Origin: JAEZBP01 sp963832725
GTDB taxonomy: Bacteria; Myxococcota_A; Polyangia; Polyangiales; Sandaracinaceae
Length of the DNA: 64,000 nt
Assembly (NCBI GenBank): GCA_963832725.1
Contig: CAWHVG010000005.1
Span: 1,364,001-1,428,000 of the forward strand
Direction: 5' to 3'
The notes under the pieces are model-generated. The model was not told the DNA's origin. It worked only from the letters and a program-made list of their open reading frames with translations, and ran no database searches. Of this stretch, positions 31,424 to 44,104 are shown in pieces (the first letter of the stretch is position 1; the number at the start of each line of letters is the position of its first letter). The translations under genes and the position numbers were made by a program.

Positions 31424-32728
31424 ATGCAGCTCACGATCGAAGAGAGAGGACAGGCCCAGGGGGTGCCCCCGCTCGCTTCCGTTTCCGCGGAGCGCAGGGG
31501 CATCGTTGTCCAAAAATACGGCGGTTCCTCCGTCGCCACGGTGGAAAAGGTCCGCGAAGTGGCGCGGAAGATCGTCGAGACGAGGCGCGCCGGCTGGGAT
31601 GTCGTCGTCGTCGTCTCCGCGATGGGCAAGACGACCGATGAGCTGGTCGAGAAGGCCCGCGCCATCAGCGCGGATCCGCCCGCACGCGAGATGGACATGC
31701 TGCTCTCCAGCGGAGAGCGGATCAGCATGTCGCTGTTGTCGATGGCGGTGCAGGAGCTCGGAGTCGACGCTGTCTCGCTGACCGGCAGCCAGTGCGGCAT
31801 CCTGACGAACGACGTCCACAGCAACGCGCGCATCATCGAGGTGCGTCCGTTCCGCATCCAGGACGAGCTCGAGAAGGGCCGCGTCGTCATCGTCGCGGGC
31901 TTCCAGGGCGCGAGCTACACCCGCGAGGTCACGACGCTCGGCCGTGGCGGCAGCGACACCACCGCGGTGGCGCTCTCGGCCGCGCTCGACGCCGTCTGCT
32001 GCGACATCTTCAGCGACGTCGACGGTGTGTACAGCGCCGATCCGCGCGTCGTCGAGGACGCGCAGCGGCTCGACTCTCTCTGCTACGAGGAGATGCAGGA
32101 GCTGGCACGGCAGGGCGCTCGTGTGCTGAACGCGCAGGCGGTCGAGTTCGCGCGTCGTCACCAGATCGCCATCTACGCACGCTCCACCTTCGGCGGCGCC
32201 GAGCACACCGTGGTCGAGCGCGTGGACGACGGCCCCTCCGAGCGCATGCGCGAGCTGAACTCGCACGGCGTCACGGGCGTCACCGGCCGTAAGGATCTCT
32301 TGCGGATCCTCTGCGAAGACGAGGCCTGCGGGCGCTGCGCGAACGACGTGCTCGAAGCGCTCAAGGAGTGCGACGTGCTCTCCAGCGGCGTCGAGCCGCA
32401 CAGGAACCGCCTCGATCTGGTGGTGGCGACGGAGAACATCGCCGATCCGGCGGGCTTCGCGCTCGATCTGGAAGCGCGCTTCGCCGGGCTGAAGGTCGAG
32501 GGCGGCCTCGGCTCGGTGTCGGCGGTCGGGCTCGGCGTCGGCGACAAGCCGGCGGCGCTGCTCGAGACGCTGGGGGCGCTCCGCGAGCAGGACATCGACG
32601 TCCTCACGAGCTTCACCTCGCGCGAAGCGCTCACCTGCATCGTGGCGCTCGACGACGTGAACAGCGCCGTCCAGTGCGTGCACGCGCTCTTCCTGGAACA
32701 GGAAGACAGCGAGGAGGTGGCGGCGTGA
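31424..32728 (+). CDS. ask: Aspartokinase of the ectoine operon
   Basis: 434 residues from an ATG preceded by GAGAGG. Phosphorylates aspartate, the first step towards aspartate semialdehyde and ectoine. The kinase domain begins IVVQKYGGSSVATVEKV and contains LSSGERISMSLL and GRGGSDTTAVALSAALDA. The C-terminus carries paired ACT regulatory domains (HGVTGVTGRKDLLRILCED; KVEGGLGSVSAVGLGVGDKP). Its stop overlaps the ectA GTG by four bases, which marks it as the operon's dedicated Ask_Ect rather than housekeeping LysC. It is placed first here; in many operons it is last. Confidence 0.88.
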   Translation: MQLTIEERGQAQGVPPLASVSAERRGIVVQKYGGSSVATVEKVREVARKIVETRRAGWDVVVVVSAMGKTTDELVEKARAISADPPAREMDMLLSSGERISMSLLSMAVQELGVDAVSLTGSQCGILTNDVHSNARIIEVRPFRIQDELEKGRVVIVAGFQGASYTREVTTLGRGGSDTTAVALSAALDAVCCDIFSDVDGVYSADPRVVEDAQRLDSLCYEEMQELARQGARVLNAQAVEFARRHQIAIYARSTFGGAEHTVVERVDDGPSERMRELNSHGVTGVTGRKDLLRILCEDEACGRCANDVLEALKECDVLSSGVEPHRNRLDLVVATENIADPAGFALDLEARFAGLKVEGGLGSVSAVGLGVGDKPAALLETLGALREQDIDVLTSFTSREALTCIVALDDVNSAVQCVHALFLEQEDSEEVAA

Positions 32729-33288
32729 GTGAGATGACCGACACCACGTTCGAAGCGCTCCAGAGGCCGCGCGGCCAGGTCGATCAGCGGATCCGCTACC
32801 GCGGCGCCGCGCCGGAGGACGGCAAGGCCCTCCACCGGCTGGTCGACGACGGCGGCGTGCTCGAGCTCAACTCCTGCTACAGCTACGTGCTCTTGTGCGA
32901 CCACTTCGGTGGGACCACCGTGGTCGCGGAGCACGAGGGCGAGGCGGTCGGGTTCGTGACCGCCTACCGCCCGCCGAGCCACCCGGACACCGTCTTCGTC
33001 TGGCAGGTCGGCACCCACCCGCGGATGCGCGGTCGCGGCGTGGCGCGCGGCCTCTTGGACGCGCTGATCAAGCGCCCGGGCTGCCGGGGCATCCGCTTCC
33101 TCGAGGCGACGGTCACGCCGTCGAACACGGCGAGCCGCCGACTCTTCGCCTCCTTCGCGCGCCATCGCGGCGCCGAGTTCCACGAGGGTGAGGGCTACCC
33201 CGGCGAGACCTTCGCCGAAGAGGAGCACGAGCCCGAGAACCTCATCCGCATCGGCCCCTTCACCACGGGCGCGAGCACGCTCTCCTGA
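32725..33288 (+). CDS. ectA: Diaminobutyrate acetyltransferase EctA
   Basis: 187 residues from the GTG that overlaps the ask stop; an ATG nine bases on is an alternative. Acetylates L-2,4-diaminobutyrate using acetyl-CoA. GNAT fold with the acetyl-CoA loop THPRMRGRGVARGLLDAL, and EctA-typical segments (ELNSCYSYVLLCDHFGGTTV, VTPSNTASRRLFASFARHRG). It ends 15 bp before ectB. Confidence 0.93.
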   Translation: MSEMTDTTFEALQRPRGQVDQRIRYRGAAPEDGKALHRLVDDGGVLELNSCYSYVLLCDHFGGTTVVAEHEGEAVGFVTAYRPPSHPDTVFVWQVGTHPRMRGRGVARGLLDALIKRPGCRGIRFLEATVTPSNTASRRLFASFARHRGAEFHEGEGYPGETFAEEEHEPENLIRIGPFTTGASTLS

Positions 33289-33303
33289 ACCACGACTGAC
33301 ACC

Positions 33304-34603
33304 ATGAACGAGACCAAGACCTTCACACGCCTCGAGTCCGAGGTGCGCAGCTACTGCCGCTCGTTCCCGACCGTCTTCACGACCGGCGAGGGACACGAGC
33401 TGATCGACGAGCGCGGCGAGCGCTACATCGATCTCTTCGCCGGCGCGGGCGCCCTGAACTACGGGCACAACCACCCGGCGCTGCGAGAGGCGCTGCTCGA
33501 GTACATCGGGCGCGGCGGCATCACCCACAGCCTGGACATGCACACGACCGCCAAGCGCGACTTCCTGGAGCGCTTCGACGAGCTGGTGCTGCGCCCGCGT
33601 GGCCTCCACTACAAGGTGATGTTCCCGGGCCCGACGGGGACCAACGCGGTCGAAGCGGCGCTCAAGCTGGCCCGCAAGGTGACCGGGCGCACGAACGTGG
33701 TGTCGTTCACGAACGGCTTCCACGGGATGACGCTCGGCAGCTTGGCCGTCACCGGCAACGCCGGGAAGCGCGGCGGAGCGCACGTGCCGCTGAGCAACGC
33801 CACCAGCTTGCCCTTCGACGGATACCTCGGAGACAACGTCGACTCGCTCGACTACTTCGAGCACGCGCTGACCGACGGATCGAGCGGGCTCGACAAGCCG
33901 GCGGCGGTGATCCTCGAGACCGTGCAGGCGGAGGGCGGCGTCAACGTCGCCAGCGTCCACTGGCTCAAGCGGCTGGCGGACATCTGCCGGCGGCACGAGA
34001 TCCTGATCATCACGGACGACATCCAGGTCGGCTGCGGCCGCACCGGTCCCTTCTTCAGCTTCGACCGCGCCGAGCTCGCGCCCGACATGGTCACGCTGAG
34101 CAAGTCGCTGAGCGGCTACGGAACGCCGATGTCGATCTCTGCTCATCCGCCCCGAGCTCGATCAGTGGTCGCCGGGCGAGCACAACGGCACGTTCCGCGG
34201 TCACAACCTCGCGTTCGTGACGGCGCGCGCCGCGCTGGAGACCTTCTGGCGCGACGACGCGCTGAAGAAGGCGGTCGAGCGCAAGGCGGAGCTCGCCAAG
34301 TCGCGCTTCATGCAGATGATCGAAAAGTACCCGGACCTCGGGCTCTCGCACCGCGGGCTGGGGCTCATCCAGGGGCTCGTCTTCCCCGACGGCGAGCTGG
34401 CCTCGTCGGTCTCGCATCACGCCTTCGAGCGCGGCGTCATCATCGAGACGGCCGGCGCCGGGGGCGAGGTCGTCAAGCTGCTCCCGTCGCTCACCATCGA
34501 CGACGAGGCGCTGGCGCAGGGCATGGACATCGTCGAGGAGAGCCTCGATGCGGTCTGGAATGAATCGAAGCGCGGCGAGCGGGCGCCGAGCGTACACGCC
34601 TGA
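33304..34603 (+). CDS. ectB: Diaminobutyrate aminotransferase EctB (one frame break)
   Basis: About 432 residues. PLP-dependent transamination of aspartate semialdehyde to diaminobutyrate. Class-III aminotransferase motifs: FAGAGALNYGHNHPALREAL, MFPGPTGTNAVEAALKLARK, ITDDIQVGCGRTGPFFSFDR and the PLP lysine in VTLSKSLSGYG. The frame changes at about 34133-34137 (TCGATCTCTGCTC). One base fewer restores ...LLIRPELDQWSPGEHNGTFR, continuing to the normal C-terminus. Confidence 0.92.
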
Positions 34604-34612
34604 GGTGACAAC

Positions 34613-35009
34613 ATGATCGTACGAACGCTGGACGAGATCGTCGGAATCCGACGACGACGTGAGCGCGGAGGGCTGGAACGCTCGCCGGCTGCTGCTCGCA
34701 CGCCACGGCATGGGCTTCTCCGTGCACGACACGGTCATCCCGGAGGGGGCCGAGCTGAACATGTGGTACAAGCACCACCTCGAAGCGGTCTACTGCATCG
34801 AGGGGGAAGGCGAGATCGAGTCGCGTGTGACCGGTGAGAAGTGGTCGATCCGGCCCGGCACCATCTACGCGCTGAACGAGCACGACAAGCACACGCTGCG
34901 CGCGTTCAAGACGCTGCGGTTCGTGTGCGTGTTCAACCCGCCCGTGACCGGCCAAGAGGTCCACGACGCCGACGGCGCCTACGCGCCGCCGCCCAAGACC
35001 GCCGAGTAA
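34613..35009 (+). CDS. ectC: Ectoine synthase EctC (one frame break)
   Basis: About 131 residues. Cyclises N-gamma-acetyl-diaminobutyrate to ectoine. A cupin with MIVRTLDEIVG at the start, then WNARRLLLARHGMGFSVHDT, HHLEAVYCIEGEGEIESR and the C-terminal NEHDKHTLRAF containing the metal-ligand His region. The break is at 34645-34646, where GGAATCC should be GGATCC (V-G-S-D-D-D-V-S-A-E-G). No ectD (hydroxylase) follows, so 5-hydroxyectoine is not expected from this locus. Confidence 0.93.
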
Positions 35010-35189
35010 GAAGCGGCCACGCCAGTGCGGAGATCCGACCGGTAGAGGGGGAGATGGCGCCGGACCGGCGTTTCAGGGCAAGGCGCTCGGACGAGTCGAT
35101 GCTTTTGCATCGGCGAGGAGGAGCAACGCCGCCCTGGAGCGTCGGGACAAGCCAGGTCCCCGTCTACCGGGATGGATCTCGCACTAAAC

Positions 35190-35224
35190 CGACGCCCGCC
35201 TCCGTCTCTCGGTGGCGGGCGTCG
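35190..35224. terminator. Strong 11-bp hairpin after ectC
   Basis: CGACGCCCGCC and GGCGGGCGTCG form a perfect 11-bp GC-rich stem with a 13-base loop, between ectC and the convergent membrane-protein gene. There is no T-run, but the position suits a bidirectional terminator. Confidence 0.6.
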
Positions 35225-35270
35225 TCGCGTTCGGGGGCCGAAGGGCTCGGATCGACAGAAGCGATCGCCG

Positions 35271-36254
35271 TCAGGCGCCGGCCGGACGCTCCTCGGGATA
35301 GGGCGGCGGCTCGAACGTCGGCTCTTCCTCCGCCGCCGGCCTCGCGCGCTCTCCGGGCGGCTCGACCCGCGGGCGGCGCGAACGGTAGATGGCCAGCGCC
35401 GCCGCGCCCGTGCCGAGCGCCGACGCGGCGACCCACACCAGGCCGCCGACGAAGGGGATCAACGCTGCGGCCGAGAGCAACCCGACGCCGAGCAGCACCC
35501 AACCGAGTCGTGCGCGCAGCTCCTCGTGAGGGCGTTGCGTCCGCTCGGCGATGGCCCTGCCGATCACCCAGCCGGTGGCGACGAAGCCCCCCAGCGCCAC
35601 GAGCACCAGCGCGAGCAGCACCGCGACGCCGAGCGGGATGCCGACGACGGTCAGCATCGCCGCCACCGCCAGGAGCGGGAGACCGAGCGAGATGAGGAGC
35701 CCGACACCGAGAGACGCACCCGGCTCCGCGCGCGCGGTTCGGTAGAGCGTATCGCGCGCCTGCGGGGGGACGAGCCAACCCAGCAAGAGCGCGAGCACGC
35801 CGACGGAAATCGCCATCCCGAGCCAGCTCAGGAAATAGGCGAGCAGCGCGCTCCACGCGCCGCCGTCTTGGTGCGACGGCTGGCGAACGTGTCCGTTCAC
35901 CGAGGCCCCGTGCGCGATCGCCGGTGTGCGCGAGGAGACGATGTCGCCTCCGATCCGCGCGCTCGAGGCCACGTGGGGCACGCCGCCGAGCGCGACCACG
36001 TCTCCGCCCACGACGCCCGTCACGTACACATCGCCGCCGAGCGCGACCACGTCCTCGGTGACCGTCCCGTCGACGCGGGTCGGGCCTTCGAAGACCACGA
36101 GCGATTCCACCGTGTGTCCGCGGGCGACGACGGCCGGACCGTGGAAGACGACGGCCTCGTCCTCGGTCTGCGCGCGGGCCGAGGGCACCGCGAAGGAGGC
36201 CACGGCGAGCAGCGCGGCCGCGCCGAGCAAGGTCTTGGATTGAAGACGCACCAT
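35271..36254 (-). CDS. Bactofilin-like/polymer-forming domain membrane protein
   Basis: 327 residues from the ATG at 36254. A signal peptide (ALLAVASFAVPSARAQ) is followed by a right-handed beta-helix-like section with regular GDVVALGG/GDVYVTG/GGDIVSS repeats (about 35-125), as in polymer-forming and bactofilin-related proteins. Four TM helices follow (about 145-165, 190-215, 215-240, 255-275), then an acidic/Pro-rich cytoplasmic tail. The repeat domain would lie outside the cytoplasm, unlike true bactofilins. Function is unknown; a role in envelope organisation is a guess. Confidence 0.7.
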   Translation of the reverse strand: MVRLQSKTLLGAAALLAVASFAVPSARAQTEDEAVVFHGPAVVARGHTVESLVVFEGPTRVDGTVTEDVVALGGDVYVTGVVGGDVVALGGVPHVASSARIGGDIVSSRTPAIAHGASVNGHVRQPSHQDGGAWSALLAYFLSWLGMAISVGVLALLLGWLVPPQARDTLYRTARAEPGASLGVGLLISLGLPLLAVAAMLTVVGIPLGVAVLLALVLVALGGFVATGWVIGRAIAERTQRPHEELRARLGWVLLGVGLLSAAALIPFVGGLVWVAASALGTGAAALAIYRSRRPRVEPPGERARPAAEEEPTFEPPPYPEERPAGA

Positions 36255-36394
36255 GCTCGAAGGGTCAGCATGAGGCGTGCCGGAGCGATGGCCGTTCGAG
36301 CGCGGGCACCCCGACCGGGGCGTCTCTCCGCGCCTGTCGCTCACACGCCGCCGAGAACTCCCCGCGGCACGTCGGTTGCGCCGAGCAGCACCAC

Positions 36395-36679
36395 ATGGCG
36401 CGAACGAACCAAGGAACGTTCTCGATCGACCACCTCCTCGGCGCGCGCGCCGCGGTGGAGCTCGTCCTGGATGAGGTGGGACTGCGAAACTACCGCTTCG
36501 ACGTCGAGCCCAGAGAGGCGTGCTTCGAGGTGATCCTGGAGCATGAGCGAGATGGATCCTGGCACGACGTGAAGCTCACCGAGGACGTGGACGAGCTCCT
36601 GGCGGCGCGCACCGACGCCTCGACGAGGCGGCGCGTCGCGTCTCGCTGGCGCGCCCGCCTCACACTGAAGTCCAAATGA
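36395..36679 (+). CDS. Small protein of unknown function (94 aa)
   Basis: Starts MARTNQGTFSIDHLLGARAA. The composition is mixed and acidic/basic as in a folded soluble protein (NYRFDVEPREACFEVILEHE). No signal or TM. Its TGA overlaps the ATG of the YagE/RMND1 gene, so the two are co-expressed. No family was recognised. Confidence 0.6.
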   Translation: MARTNQGTFSIDHLLGARAAVELVLDEVGLRNYRFDVEPREACFEVILEHERDGSWHDVKLTEDVDELLAARTDASTRRRVASRWRARLTLKSK

Positions 36680-37515
36680 CCTCGACGCCCACGGTGCTGG
36701 CCACGAGCGTGGCGCGCGTGCCCGAGCCGTGGCGTGCGCAGAAGGGTGCGATCGAGGTGCACGCGCGCTACCTCGGCCGGCGCCTCGACACCCGTGACTC
36801 GCCCCGCGCCCGCCGGACGATGGGCCACCCCCTACGGCGGCGGATCGGCGAGGGGCTCGCGCTGCTCTTCCCCTACGGCGTGGTGGTCGCGATCGATCTC
36901 ACCGCGGCCGAAGAACACGCGCTGCTCCAATCGCTGGAAGTCTGCCTGGAAGACCCTTTCTCCACACCGGTGTCCGACGAGGTGACGGCGCACGTGGGGC
37001 TCGGCGCAGAAGGGCTCGACGACGAGGGTCGACTGCGGCTCGCGGAGCTCGACGAAGACCGGCTGGAGCTGGTGGGCGACGTCCTCGCCAAGAGCGTGGT
37101 GCTCGAGCACTTCGAGCAGAGCATCGGCCGCGTGTTCGAGCAGATCCATCCGCTGGCGATCGCCATGGAACGAACCGGCCACACCGGGCCCGGGTCGCGC
37201 GAGCTGGTGCGCCTGATCGGCCACGCCATGCTGGTCCGGCAGGAGACGGTGTGGCGGGTCGAGGTGGACGACGAGCCCGACGCCGCGTGGGATTGGCCCG
37301 ACCTCGATCGGCTGTGGATGCGGCTCTCCGAGACCTACGAGCTGCGCGAGCGGCACAACGCGCTCGGCCGCAAGGTGGACCTGCTCAGCCAGAGCGCGTC
37401 CACGCTCCTCGAGGTGCTGCACAGCAAGCGCTCGCTGCGCGTGGAGTGGTACGTCGTCGCGCTGATTGTCGTCGAGATCCTGCTGACGCTGGTGCAGATG
37501 CTCGGCGGGCGGTGA
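36676..37515 (+). CDS. RMND1/YagE (DUF155) family protein
   Basis: 279 residues. LFPYGVVVAIDLTAAEEHALL and the central VLAKSVVLEHFEQSIGRVFE are characteristic of DUF155, and the C-terminus has W-x-L-R-L-x-E-T-YELRERHNALGRKVDLLSQS followed by a single TM helix (WYVVALIVVEILLTLVQML) at the very end. The eukaryotic relative RMND1 supports mitochondrial translation; bacterial roles are unclear. Four-base overlap with the preceding gene; the NtrC-type regulator starts 24 bp after its stop. Confidence 0.8.
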   Translation: MTSTPTVLATSVARVPEPWRAQKGAIEVHARYLGRRLDTRDSPRARRTMGHPLRRRIGEGLALLFPYGVVVAIDLTAAEEHALLQSLEVCLEDPFSTPVSDEVTAHVGLGAEGLDDEGRLRLAELDEDRLELVGDVLAKSVVLEHFEQSIGRVFEQIHPLAIAMERTGHTGPGSRELVRLIGHAMLVRQETVWRVEVDDEPDAAWDWPDLDRLWMRLSETYELRERHNALGRKVDLLSQSASTLLEVLHSKRSLRVEWYVVALIVVEILLTLVQMLGGR

Positions 37516-37539
37516 GCGTCGCGTGCCATACTCCGCGCG

Positions 37540-38904
37540 ATGACGAAGGCCACCATCCTCATCGTCGACGATGAAAAGAACATCCTCTCCACGCTCTCTC
37601 GCGCGCTCCGCATCGAAGACTACGAGGTCGACGTCGCGGGGAGCGCCGCCATCGCGCTCCAGAAGGCGGCGACGCGCGCCTACGACGGCATGCTGCTCGA
37701 CGTGATGATGCCGGAGATGGACGGCATCACCATGCTGCGCGAGCTGCGTGAGCAAGGAAACGAGGTGCCGGTGATCGTGATGAGCGGCCACGGCACCATC
37801 GACACGGCGGTGGAGGCCACGCGGCTCGGCGCGCACGACTTCATCGAGAAGCCCATCGCCTCCGAGCGGCTCTTGCTCTCGCTGGAGCGCGCGCTCGAGT
37901 GGCACTCGCTCGAGGTCGAGAACGAGGAGCTGCGCGCCCGCACCGGCGCCTTCGACGGACTCCTCGGCGACAGCGCGCCCATGCGGCAGCTCCGCGATCA
38001 GGTGCAGCTCGCGGCCAGCGCGAACGCGCCGGTGCTGGTGATCGGCGAGCGCGGGACCGGCAAAGAGCTGGTGGCGCGAGCGATCCACCTCGGCAGCAAG
38101 CGCGCGGACGGACCGCTCGAGAAGCTGAACTGCGCCGCCGTGCCGGCCGACCTGATCGAGAGCGAGCTCTTCGGGCACGAGGCGGGCGCGTTCACCGGCG
38201 CCACCAAGCAACGGCGCGGCAAGTTCGAGCGCGCCTCGGGCGGCACGCTCTTCCTCGACGAGGTCGGCGACATGCCGGCGCCGATGCAGGCCAAGCTCCT
38301 GCGCGTCCTGCAGGAAGGGGAGATCGAGCGGGTCGGCGGCAGCCAGGTGATCCCGATCGACGTGCGCGTCGTCGCCGCGACGAACAAGCCGCTGGCGAAG
38401 GAGATCGAGGAGGGACGCTTCCGGGCCGACCTCTTCGACCGGCTGAACGTGGTGCCGCTCCGCGTGCCGCCGCTCCGCGAGCGCTCGGAGGACATCCCCG
38501 CGCTCGCCGGCCACTTCCTGCAGCAGGCGTGCGCGAACAACGACCGGCGCGGCAAGTCGCTCACCGAAGGCGCGCTCGAGCTGCTCTGCCGCTACGACTA
38601 CCCCGGCAACGTGCGGGAGCTGCGAAACCTCGTCGAGCGCCTGGTCATCCTCACGCCGGGCGACCAGGTCTCGCAGTCCGACGCACGGGCGCTCCTGCCG
38701 ATCGCGGGCGGCGGCGCCGGAGGCGGCGGCTACTACCGGCCGGGCGTGCCGCTGCGCGAGATGATGGACGAGGTGGAGCGGGACCTCATCACCCGCGCGC
38801 TCGAGCACCATCAAGGCCACGCCACCAACACCGCCGCCGACCTCGGGCTCGAGCGCAGCCACCTCTACAAGAAGATGAAGGCGCTCGGCATCCGCCGCGA
38901 TTGA
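37540..38904 (+). CDS. NtrC-family sigma-54 response regulator
   Basis: 454 residues. Receiver domain with Asp54 (MLLDVMMPEMDG) and Lys104 (EKPI); AAA+ domain with Walker A GERGTGKE (169-176), a canonical GAFTGA loop (216-221) and GGTLFLDEVGDM; and a C-terminal Fis-type HTH (NTAADLGLERSHLYKKMKAL). All catalytic features are intact, so it should activate sigma-54 promoters when phosphorylated. The cognate kinase is not in the window. Confidence 0.92.
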   Translation: MTKATILIVDDEKNILSTLSRALRIEDYEVDVAGSAAIALQKAATRAYDGMLLDVMMPEMDGITMLRELREQGNEVPVIVMSGHGTIDTAVEATRLGAHDFIEKPIASERLLLSLERALEWHSLEVENEELRARTGAFDGLLGDSAPMRQLRDQVQLAASANAPVLVIGERGTGKELVARAIHLGSKRADGPLEKLNCAAVPADLIESELFGHEAGAFTGATKQRRGKFERASGGTLFLDEVGDMPAPMQAKLLRVLQEGEIERVGGSQVIPIDVRVVAATNKPLAKEIEEGRFRADLFDRLNVVPLRVPPLRERSEDIPALAGHFLQQACANNDRRGKSLTEGALELLCRYDYPGNVRELRNLVERLVILTPGDQVSQSDARALLPIAGGGAGGGGYYRPGVPLREMMDEVERDLITRALEHHQGHATNTAADLGLERSHLYKKMKALGIRRD

Positions 38905-38908
38905 GCGA

Positions 38909-38964
38909 CGAGAGACAGTGCGGACGAGAGACAGTGCGGACGAGAGACAGTGCGGACGAGAGAC
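38909..38964. repeat. 16-bp tandem repeat, 3.5 copies
   Basis: CGAGAGACAGTGCGGA occurs three times exactly and once in part, starting four bases after the NtrC-type gene's stop. Copy number probably varies. Confidence 0.85.
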
Positions 38965-39020
38965 GTCGCACCCAACGTAACCCACTGAATTCATTGAACA
39001 TGGCGTTCAGGGAAGGGAAC

Positions 39021-39155
39021 ATGGCGAACCCCGGCGAGGGTCTGGCGGACCCCGAGAAGGGCCTGGCGGACCCCGAGAAGGACCTGGCGGACCCCGAGAA
39101 GGACCTGGCGGACCCCGAGAAGAGCCTGGCGGACCGGGAAGGCGAGCTGGCCTAG
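39021..39155 (+). CDS. Small heptad-repeat protein (LADPEKD)n, 44 aa
   Basis: The ATG has a strong ribosome-binding site (GGAAGGGAAC) just upstream. After MANPGEG comes LADPEKG, LADPEKD twice, LADPEKS and LADREGE: five 7-residue units from a 21-bp tandem repeat. It would be a charged helix with a Leu every seven residues. The opposite strand also stays open but is Pro/Arg-rich. Whether it is translated is not certain; no homologue is known to me. Confidence 0.4.
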   Translation: MANPGEGLADPEKGLADPEKDLADPEKDLADPEKSLADREGELA

Positions 39156-39419
39156 CCCGGGAAGGATCCGGCGGCCTGAGATGGCGCACTGGCCGACCCC
39201 GTCGACCGTTCGGCCGGCCCCGTCGACCGTTCGGCCGACGCCGCGATCGCGCCGGGCGAGTCCGTCGACCGTTCGGCGGCCTCCGCGAGTGGTGTGACCG
39301 ACTCCGCCGACGGTCTGGTCGACGCGGGCGATCGTCCGTTCGACACCGCGAGCGGCCGGAATCTCGCTCTCCTTCGACGCCCGTCGATGGGCCTCTCGAA
39401 CTCCTCGAACACGCGCCCC
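39156..39419. other. Repeat-rich non-coding DNA between regulator and surface genes
   Basis: GTCGACCGTTCGGC occurs at 39201, 39222 and 39263. A frame on the plus strand after 39180 is Asp/Ala/Ser-rich and one on the minus strand Ser/Ala-rich, but neither has a start supported by a ribosome-binding site. No gene is claimed here. Confidence 0.45.
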
Positions 39420-39932
39420 TCAGGGGCCGTCGTCGTCGCAGCAGCGGAAGCCGAGCGAGGGCAGGAGCGTGTCGGCCGCCGCGCGGGAGAGCTCGGTCGC
39501 GCAGGTCAGACCGAGCTCCGGCGACTCGCGCGAGCCGCCGCGCACCACGTAGATGGACGTGCCGCTGTCGGTGCTGCCGCGCGGATCGGCCGTCCACTCC
39601 TTCACGTTGCCGGAGAGGTCGAGCACGCCGTCCGGGCTCGCGCACATGGCGAGCGAGCCGGTCGGCTCCACGATTCGAGTCGATCCTGAGCGAGAAGCCC
39701 TCGTCGACCATGCCGTCGCAGTCGTCGTCGAGCTCGTTGCAGAGCTCGGTGGCGCCGTCGGTGGGCACGCAGGAGGGAGCGTCGTCCGGCGCGACGTTCG
39801 CGTCATGCGCCATCGCGCCGCCGTCCAAGCCGGCGTCCGCGTCCACCGATCCGTCGCCGCCGCAGCCCGAGAGACAGTAGCCGCTCCGCTGGCACCCGCT
39901 GGCCAGGAGGAGCGCGAGGATGGCCACCCGCT

Positions 39933-39936
<4 letters not shown>
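39420..39936 (-). CDS. Lipoprotein with MopE motif and truncated FGE/sulfatase-modifying domain (frame break)
   Basis: GTG start overlapping the stop of the upstream surface-protein gene (GTGA). Signal peptide with lipobox ASGC (cysteine 15), Cys and Asp/Ala linker, one metal-binding motif ELDDDCDGMVDEGF, then a jump to EPTGSLAMCASPDGVLDLSG and NVKEWT...YVVRGGSRES...GFRC. The last part is the C-terminal third of a formylglycine-generating-enzyme-type domain. The usual 150 or so residues between DEGF and EPTG are missing. The break at 39674-39675 (GATTCG for GATCG) joins the frames. I infer an internal deletion or an assembly collapse in addition to the base error. Confidence 0.65.
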
Positions 39937-43432
<3,496 letters not shown>

Positions 43433-43632
43433 GAGGGGGACCTCTCACGAGGGGCGAGGGAAGGACGGCCCCATTGTAGACCCACCGCCACACCGGATCC
43501 CAGCGCTGCATGTCGAGGCGGGGTTGCAAGGGTCTCGTGGCGCACGGCCGCAGGCACGTCCGAAGGATCGACTTTCCGAGGTGCGCACCCTTGCCGGAAG
43601 GCGGAATCCGAGGTGACCCTGCTTGCCGACCG

Positions 43633-44085
43633 ATGCGCGCACACGCTCCGATCGCCTTGCTCGCTCTCTCGCTCCTCGCCTCGTGTGGTGGAGCGGCGCG
43701 CACGGTGCGCCCGGTCGGTCAGGCGAGCGAGTACCACGGCCGCGTGGTGGCCGCACGCGGCCCGACGATGGCTCGCACCGGCGACACCTGCACCATCGAG
43801 GTGGTCAGCACCGACAGCAGCATCCTCAACTGTCGGATCCGCGTGCGCTGCAGCGGCGACACGGTCTACGGCGTGGGCGACGGCGGCTACAACGACTGCC
43901 GCCAGAGCGGCGAGCGCTTCATCTTCGCGAACGACCACGACGGGACGCGGCGCGACGGGGATCCGCGGATGTACTTCGACCTCGAGGCCGGCCGCATCAT
44001 CGTCAGCGACGACGATCCCGACGAAGAGGTGCTCGTCGACCTGATGGCCCACCCGCGCGGCTACGAGCGCGCCTCGCTCCCCTGA
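43633..44085 (+). CDS. Small lipoprotein, unknown
   Basis: 150 residues. MRAHAPIALLALSLLASCGG gives a lipobox cysteine at 18. The mature part has four further cysteines (GDTCTIEVV, ILNCRIRVRCSG, NDCRQSGE) and a C-terminus rich in Asp (DLEAGRIIVSDDDPDEEV). No family was recognised. Divergent from the large surface protein, with about 200 bp of shared upstream DNA. Confidence 0.7.
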   Translation: MRAHAPIALLALSLLASCGGAARTVRPVGQASEYHGRVVAARGPTMARTGDTCTIEVVSTDSSILNCRIRVRCSGDTVYGVGDGGYNDCRQSGERFIFANDHDGTRRDGDPRMYFDLEAGRIIVSDDDPDEEVLVDLMAHPRGYERASLP

Positions 44086-44104
44086 GCCCGCTTCTCCGAA
44101 ACGC

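Noticed and set aside
32173..34146. 657-codon open frame antisense to ectA-ectB
   Set aside because: ectA and ectB are unambiguous; the antisense frame is a by-product of codon bias.
36832..38994. 720-codon open frame antisense to the NtrC-type regulator
   Set aside because: Regulator motifs are intact on the plus strand; the antisense frame is His/Leu/Arg-rich.
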